Positions 58,992 to 64,000 of a stretch of DNA of 64,000 nt are shown in pieces (position 1 is the stretch's first letter; each line of letters opens with the position of its first letter). A program made the translations under genes and the position numbers. Source of the DNA: Micromonospora sp. C28SCA-DRY-2 (GTDB lineage: Bacteria > Actinomycetota > Actinomycetes > Mycobacteriales > Micromonosporaceae). The stretch is from the NCBI RefSeq assembly GCF_030519475.1, contig NZ_JAUMKD010000001.1, forward strand, positions 1,178,001 to 1,242,000, written 5' to 3'. The notes beneath the pieces were generated by a model. That model did no database searches. It saw nothing but the letters and a program-made list of their open reading frames with translations, and was not told where the DNA came from.

Positions 58992-61778
58992 GTGACCGAC
59001 CAGCACGACCACGACGGCCCCGACGCCGCCCTGCGGGCCGACATCCGCCGCCTCGGCACCCTGCTCGGCCAGACCCTGGCCCGCCAGGAGGGCCGGCCGC
59101 TGCTCGACCTGGTCGAGGAGATCCGCGCCCAGGTCCGCTCCGACGCCCCGACCGCGGCCCGCCGGCTCGGCAGCCTGGACGTCACCACCGGCACCAAGCT
59201 GGCCCGCGCCTTCTCCACCTACTTCCACCTGGCGAACATCACCGAGCAGGTGCACCGGGCCCGCGACCTGCGCCGCCGCCGGGCGATCCAGGGCGGCTGG
59301 CTGGACCAGGCGGCCAAGATGATCGCCGAACGCGGGGTGCCGGCCGAGGAGATCGCCGCGGCGGCCCGCCGGCTGGCGGTCCGGCCGGTCTTCACCGCGC
59401 ACCCGACCGAGGCGGCCCGCCGGTCCATCCTGTCCAAGCTGCGGGCGATCGCCGACGAGCTGGACGCCGAGACGGCCAACGCGATCCTCTACGGGGCCAG
59501 CGACGAGGGGCCGGCCAACCGGCGGCTGGCCGAGCTGCTCGACCTGATGTGGCAGACCGACGAGCTGCGGCTGGACCGGCCGGACCCGACCGACGAGGCC
59601 CGCAACGCCATCTACTACCTGCGTGACCTGTATGCCGAGGCCGCCCCGCAGGTGCTCGACGACCTCGCCGACACGCTGCGCACCCTCGGCGTGGAGACCT
59701 CGCCGACCGCCCGGCCGCTGACCTTCGGCACCTGGATCGGCGGCGACCGGGACGGCAACCCGTTCGTCACCCCGACGGTGACCCGCGACGTGCTGACCAT
59801 CCAGCACGAGCACGGCATCGCGGCCACCGAGAAGGCGATGGACCACCTGATCAACGAGGTGTCGGTCTCCCGCCGACTGCGCGGCGTGTCGCTGGACCTC
59901 TCCGCCAGCCTCGCCGCCGACCTGGACGCGCTGCCCGAGGTGGCGCCCCGGTTCCGCCGGGTCAACGCCGAGGAGCCCTACCGGCTCAAGGCCCGCTGCG
60001 TGAAGGCCAAGCTGGCGAACACCCGGCAGCGGCTGCGGCAGGGCACCGCGCACGTGCCGGGCCGGGACTACCGCGGCTCGGCCGAGCTGATCGCCGACCT
60101 GGAGCTGCTGCGCGCCTCGCTGGCCCGCAACTCCGGCCAGCTCACCGCCGTGGGCCGGCTCGCCTCCACCATCCGTACGGTCTCCGCGTTCGGGCTGCAC
60201 CTGGCCACCATGGACGTGCGGGAGCACGCCGAGGCGCACCACGCGGTGCTGGCCCAGCTCTACGCGGCCGTCGGCGAGGTCTCCGACTACCCCTCGCTGA
60301 CCCGGTTGGAGCGCACCAAGCTGCTCGCCGACGAGCTGGCCGGGCGCCGGCCCTTGTCCACCCTGGACACCCCGCTCACCGAGGCGGCGCGCAAGACGTT
60401 CGACGTGTTCGGCACCATCCGCGAGGCGCAGGACCGGTTCGGCAACGAGGTCATCGAGTCGTACATCATCTCGATGACCCTCGGCGTGGACGACGTGCTC
60501 GCCGCGGTGGTGCTGGCCCGCGAGGCCGGGCTGGTCGACGTGCACAGCGGCCGCGCCCGGATCGGGTTCGTCCCACTGCTGGAGACCCCGGCGGAACTCA
60601 ACGCCGGCGGCGAGCTGCTCGACGAGCTGCTCTCGCTGCCGGCGTACCGGGCGCTGGTGGCGGCCAGGGGCGACGTGCAGGAGGTCATGCTCGGCTACTC
60701 CGACTCCAACAAGGAGGCGGGCATCACCACCAGCCAGTGGTCCATCCACCGGGCCCAGCGCGCGCTGCGCGACGTGGCCGCCCGGCACGGCGTGCACCTG
60801 CGGCTCTTCCACGGCCGGGGCGGCACGGTGGGTCGCGGCGGCGGGCCGACGCACGAGGCCATCCTCGCCCAGCCGTACGGCACCCTGGACGGCGCGATCA
60901 AGGTCACCGAGCAGGGTGAGGTCATCTCCGACAAGTACACGCTGCCCTCGCTGGCCCGGGAGAACCTGGAGCTGACCCTGGCCGCGGTGTTGCAGGCGAC
61001 GCTGCTGCACACCGCCCCGCGCCAGCCCGCCGAGCTGCTGGAACGCTGGGACGCGACGATGGAGCTGGTCTCCGGGGCGGCGTTCCGGTCGTACCGGTCA
61101 CTGGTCGAGGATCCGGACCTGCCGGCGTACTTCTGGGCGTCCACGCCGACCGAGCTGCTCGGCGCGCTGAACATCGGCTCCCGCCCGGCGAAGCGCCCGA
61201 ACACCGGTGCCGGGCTGGCCGGGCTGCGGGCCATCCCGTGGGTGTTCGGCTGGACGCAGACCCGGCAGATCGTCCCGGGCTGGTTCGGGGTCGGCTCCGG
61301 ACTGGCCGCGGCGCGGGCCGAGGGCCGGGCGGACGTGCTGGCCGAGATGCACCGCAACTGGCACTTCTTCCGCACGTTCCTGTCGAACGTGGAGATGATG
61401 CTGACCAAGACCGACCTCAGCATCGCCCGCCGGTACGTCGAGACGCTGGTGCCGAAGAAGCTGCACCCGATCTTCCACAAGATCGAGCAGGAGTACGAGC
61501 TGACCCGGCAGGAGGTGCTGGCGGTGACCGGGTCCCCGGCGCTGCTGGACGGCTCGCCGGTGCTCCAGCGCACCCTCGCCGTGCGGGACACCTACCTCGA
61601 GCCGCTGCACCACCTCCAGGTGGCGCTGCTGCGCCAGTACCGCGACTCCGGCGCCGCCGGCCGCGCGGTGGCCACCGCACCCGGTGGCCGGCGCGCCCCG
61701 AGCGACGGGACCGCCCTGGAGCGGGCCCTGCTCACCACTGTCAACGGCATCGCCGCCGGCATGCGCAACACCGGCTGA
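58992..61778 (+). CDS. ppc: Phosphoenolpyruvate carboxylase
   Basis: This enzyme carboxylates phosphoenolpyruvate to oxaloacetate, replenishing the TCA cycle. At 928 residues it has full length. [48 protein letters not shown], the glycine loop [19 protein letters not shown] and the C-terminal GMRNTG are all present. The start is GTG at 58992, with AAGGAG about 8 nt upstream. The terminal MRNTG is important for activity in known enzymes. It converges on a membrane protein gene, with a hairpin and a family D palindrome between them. Confidence 0.97.
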   Translation: MTDQHDHDGPDAALRADIRRLGTLLGQTLARQEGRPLLDLVEEIRAQVRSDAPTAARRLGSLDVTTGTKLARAFSTYFHLANITEQVHRARDLRRRRAIQGGWLDQAAKMIAERGVPAEEIAAAARRLAVRPVFTAHPTEAARRSILSKLRAIADELDAETANAILYGASDEGPANRRLAELLDLMWQTDELRLDRPDPTDEARNAIYYLRDLYAEAAPQVLDDLADTLRTLGVETSPTARPLTFGTWIGGDRDGNPFVTPTVTRDVLTIQHEHGIAATEKAMDHLINEVSVSRRLRGVSLDLSASLAADLDALPEVAPRFRRVNAEEPYRLKARCVKAKLANTRQRLRQGTAHVPGRDYRGSAELIADLELLRASLARNSGQLTAVGRLASTIRTVSAFGLHLATMDVREHAEAHHAVLAQLYAAVGEVSDYPSLTRLERTKLLADELAGRRPLSTLDTPLTEAARKTFDVFGTIREAQDRFGNEVIESYIISMTLGVDDVLAAVVLAREAGLVDVHSGRARIGFVPLLETPAELNAGGELLDELLSLPAYRALVAARGDVQEVMLGYSDSNKEAGITTSQWSIHRAQRALRDVAARHGVHLRLFHGRGGTVGRGGGPTHEAILAQPYGTLDGAIKVTEQGEVISDKYTLPSLARENLELTLAAVLQATLLHTAPRQPAELLERWDATMELVSGAAFRSYRSLVEDPDLPAYFWASTPTELLGALNIGSRPAKRPNTGAGLAGLRAIPWVFGWTQTRQIVPGWFGVGSGLAAARAEGRADVLAEMHRNWHFFRTFLSNVEMMLTKTDLSIARRYVETLVPKKLHPIFHKIEQEYELTRQEVLAVTGSPALLDGSPVLQRTLAVRDTYLEPLHHLQVALLRQYRDSGAAGRAVATAPGGRRAPSDGTALERALLTTVNGIAAGMRNTG

Positions 61779-61843
61779 GCCCTGACCGGCCGGTCGGGCC
61801 GCCCCGCCCGGACGCCCGCCGGCGGTTCCCGCCCTTCAGACGC

Positions 61844-61873
61844 CTCAGCCGGCCGGGCCCGGCCCCGGCTGAG
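61844..61873 (+). terminator. ppc terminator candidate
   Basis: CTCAGCCGG and its exact complement are separated by 12 nt, 65 bp after the ppc stop. Confidence 0.5.
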
Positions 61874-61925
61874 TCCGGCTCGTCGGAGGCACGAGACGGC
61901 GCTGGCAGCCGCCTGCCCGCGAGCC

Positions 61926-61963
61926 TGATACCTGAGAGTCATGAATATGCCTCTCAGGTATCA
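61926..61963. repeat. Palindromic element, family D, copy 2
   Basis: A 17-nt arm (TGATACCTGAGAGTCAT) pairs with its partner at 16 of 17 positions around a GAAT loop. It is the same element as 42903-42942, inverted. Confidence 0.78.
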
Positions 61964-62062
61964 CGCTCGTCCCGAAGGTGGGTCCGCCGGCCGCGCGAGA
62001 CCGCCGCCGGCGTAACCCCGAAGCCGCCGCCCGGTCGCCAGCACCGCCGGGGCGAGCACCGC

Positions 62063-62830
62063 TCAGAAGTCGCCGCCGCCGAAATCTCCGCCGCCGAAGT
62101 CGCCGCCGCCGAAGTCACCACCGAAGTCACCGGCCTGGTCACCGCCGACGTCGCCGCCCTGGTCGCCGTAGTCGGCGCCGTCGGCGTAGCCCTCCTGGTA
62201 ACCGGCCTCGTAGCCGTAGCCGGGATCGGCGAAGGCCGGCGAGAAGAGGGCGTCGGCGATCAGCACCCCGCCGAGCACGCCGGCGCCGGCGCCCAGCGCC
62301 GTCTTCCACCACGGGGTGGAGTACCAGCCCGCCGGCACCGGCCGGCCCTGGAACCGCCCACCCGGGTAGTAGTAGGGCGTGTCCCGGCCCGGCTGCGGGC
62401 CCGCCTTGAACGTCTGCCCCTGCACGTCGACCTGGCGTTCCCGGGTGAGCTGCCCGGCGCCCGCCGCGGCGGCCAGCGGGGGCAGCTCCGGACCGGGGTC
62501 GATGCCGAGCGCCACCCGGGCCGCCCGCGCGTACGCGAGCCCCTCCAGCGCGGTCTCCCGGGCCAGCCGGTACTGCTGGACGGTACGGGCCTGCTCCAGC
62601 TGGCCGCCGGCGGCGTTGTAGCGCTCACCGGCGTCGACCAGCGCCTGGCGGACCGCCGGGTCGTCGCCGTGCAGGTTCATCACCTGGCCGCCGAGGCGCT
62701 CGTACCAGCGCTGGGCGTCGGCCCGCACGTCCGCCAGGTCCCGCGCCTGCCGGGCCGCGGTCTCCCGCCGCCACCACAGGAACGCTCCCAGCAGCAGTGC
62801 CACCAGGATCACCACCAGCAGAAGTTCCAT
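62063..62830 (-). CDS. Membrane-anchored protein with GGGDF-repeat tail
   Basis: This 255-residue protein has an N-terminal helix (MELLLVVILVALLLGAFLWW), then a helical region (residues 25-110, ARDLADVRADAQRWYERLGG). A second hydrophobic stretch lies near 190 (TALGAGAGVLGGVLIADALF). The acidic tail ends in repeated GGDFGGGDFGGGDFGGGDF. Such tails are common at the ends of TPM/YgcG-type and DUF1542-like membrane proteins. Function is unknown. The start is ATG at 62830, without a clear ribosome site. Confidence 0.83.
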   Translation of the reverse strand: MELLLVVILVALLLGAFLWWRRETAARQARDLADVRADAQRWYERLGGQVMNLHGDDPAVRQALVDAGERYNAAGGQLEQARTVQQYRLARETALEGLAYARAARVALGIDPGPELPPLAAAAGAGQLTRERQVDVQGQTFKAGPQPGRDTPYYYPGGRFQGRPVPAGWYSTPWWKTALGAGAGVLGGVLIADALFSPAFADPGYGYEAGYQEGYADGADYGDQGGDVGGDQAGDFGGDFGGGDFGGGDFGGGDF

Positions 62831-62880
62831 GGCCCGAAGGTACCCGCGCCGCTCGCGTCGTACTCTTCTGGCAAGCTCCG

Positions 62881-64000
62881 GTGGTGGGCTTCTCGACGCT
62901 CGCCGTGGTGGTCGTCTGCCTCGCCGCCGGTGGCGCCCTGGGCTGGCTCGCCGCCCGGTCCCGCGCCGCCGCCGAGATCGCCCGGCTGGACGCCACGCTG
63001 CGCGCCACCCGCGAGGGCGAGGGCCGGCTGGAGCAGTCCATGCGGGCGTTGAGCTACGAGGCCACCGCGCAGTCCCAGGAGGCGGTCGCCCGGGCGGTCG
63101 CGCCGCTGCACGAGACGCTGCGTCGCTACGAGCAGCGGGTCGCCGAGCTGGAGCGCGACCGCGTCGACGCCTACGCCGAGCTGCGCGAGCAGGTCCGCGC
63201 GATGAGCACCGTCTCGGGCGAGCTGCGCACCGAGACCAAGCAGCTGGTGGCGGCGCTGCGGGCACCCCAGGTACGCGGCCGCTGGGGCGAGCACCAGCTG
63301 CGCCGGATCGTCGAGGCGGCCGGGATGCTGGAGCACTGCGACTTCGCCGAGCAGGTCACCGCCGCCACCGACCACCAGGGGGTCCGCCCCGACCTGGTGG
63401 TACGCCTGCACGGCGGCCGGTCGGTGGTGGTCGACGCCAAGGCGCCCTTCGACGCGTACCTGACCGCGATGGAGGCGCGCGACGAGCGCGGGCGCGACAC
63501 CCACCTCGACGCGCACGCGAAGCACCTGCGGGCGCACGTCGACGCGCTCGCCGCCAAGTCCTACTGGGCGGCGTTCGACAGCACTCCCGAGTTCGTGGTG
63601 CTCTTCGTGCCCGCCGACCCCTTCCTCGACGTGGCCCTCCAGCGCGACCCCACGCTGCTGGAGCACGCCTTCGCCCGCAACGTGGTGCTGGCCACCCCGG
63701 CCACCCTGGTCGCGCTGCTGCGTACGGTCGCCTACTCCTGGCGGCAGGAGGCGCTGGCCCGCAACGCGGTGGCGGTGCACTCGCTGGCCCGCGAGCTCTA
63801 CGGCCGGCTGTCCACCCTGGGCGACCACGTCGGCAAGCTCGGCGCCTCGCTGAGCGGCGCGGTGACGGCGTACAACCGGGCGGTGGGGTCGCTGGAGGCG
63901 CGGGTGCTGGTCAGCGCGCGCAAGCTCGCCGAGCTGGGGGTCTCCGACCAGGAGCTGGCCGCCCCAGCGCAGATCGAGCTGGCACCGCGCCAACCGCAGG
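62881..64000 (+). CDS. rmuC: DNA recombination protein RmuC (3' end cut by window edge)
   Basis: The frame is open from GTG 62881 to the window end (373 codons), so the C-terminus is missing. An N-terminal helix (FSTLAVVVVCLAAGGALGW) and a coiled coil (RLDATLRATREGEGRLEQSM) precede the RmuC domain. That domain has the hallmark RGRWGEHQLRRIVEAAGMLEH, VVDAKAPFDAYLTAME and LFVPADPFLDVAL. RmuC limits DNA inversions and is thought to be a nuclease-fold protein. GTG at 62884 is an equally possible start. It diverges from the GGGDF-tail gene across 50 bp. Confidence 0.93.
   Translation, partial: MVGFSTLAVVVVCLAAGGALGWLAARSRAAAEIARLDATLRATREGEGRLEQSMRALSYEATAQSQEAVARAVAPLHETLRRYEQRVAELERDRVDAYAELREQVRAMSTVSGELRTETKQLVAALRAPQVRGRWGEHQLRRIVEAAGMLEHCDFAEQVTAATDHQGVRPDLVVRLHGGRSVVVDAKAPFDAYLTAMEARDERGRDTHLDAHAKHLRAHVDALAAKSYWAAFDSTPEFVVLFVPADPFLDVALQRDPTLLEHAFARNVVLATPATLVALLRTVAYSWRQEALARNAVAVHSLARELYGRLSTLGDHVGKLGASLSGAVTAYNRAVGSLEARVLVSARKLAELGVSDQELAAPAQIELAPRQPQ

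Overview
The window is high-GC actinobacterial DNA. Mycothiol S-conjugate amidase (Mca), a PurK/NDH-2/MoxR-DUF58 gene complement, a tRNA-Leu(UAA) resembling bldA, and many predicted leaderless mRNAs point to Micromonosporaceae, most likely Micromonospora or a close relative. This is my recognition of gene families; no search was run. I see no phage, insertion sequence, CRISPR array or rRNA. The window looks like an ordinary core-chromosome segment, cut inside purK on the left and inside rmuC on the right.

Layout. 1-7664: purK (partial), a DUF255 thioredoxin-like protein, a membrane GGDEF-EAL protein, a small membrane protein, mca and a DUF4307 protein. 7791-13640: greA, ilvA, an amidase, metB, a HIT protein and msrA. 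13844-18659: a three-gene operon for the osmoprotectant N-acetylglutaminylglutamine amide (NAGGN), behind a perfect 7-4-7 CTGTCAT direct repeat. 18660-22888: a leader with an extreme Shine-Dalgarno and a 12-codon ORF, RNase Z, a GNAT, an S1C protease and cystathionine beta-synthase. 22971-29232: a YkvA protein, two coupled SGNH hydrolases, a thiolase, a small conserved protein and two tandem Bax-inhibitor-like membrane proteins. 29343-32785: the bldA-like tRNA, a GT-C-like membrane protein and a type II NADH dehydrogenase. 32914-37477: a MoxR-DUF58-DUF4129 operon. 37556-41874: a family 5 uracil-DNA glycosylase, a dienelactone hydrolase, a membrane-anchored protein, a DUF1700 membrane protein with its PadR regulator, and a LysE exporter. 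41878-47895: ppx, argA, DUF501, ftsB-like, eno, a lipoprotein and nudC. 47987-55179: a DUF885 protein, mazG, a SurA-like lipoprotein and mfd. 55601-64000: a cyclase-family protein, an S66 peptidase, a permease-like protein, ppc, a GGGDF-tailed membrane protein and rmuC (partial).

How the genes work together. Methionine and cysteine metabolism recurs (metB, cbs, msrA, mca). The NAGGN trio is a self-contained osmolyte pathway. MoxR/DUF58/DUF4129 is a typical envelope-associated AAA system. eno-ftsB-DUF501-argA and mfd/SurA-like/mazG are conserved actinobacterial neighbourhoods.

The least ordinary content is non-genic. Two repeat families sit exactly at stop/start overlaps of coupled genes, and each copy is a mini-ORF whose stop overlaps the next start by ATGA or GTGA. 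At least four families of intergenic palindromes occur, some more than once. There is an 11-copy 7-bp minisatellite upstream of mfd. At least thirteen genes have a TANNNT box ending 6 or 7 nt before the start codon.
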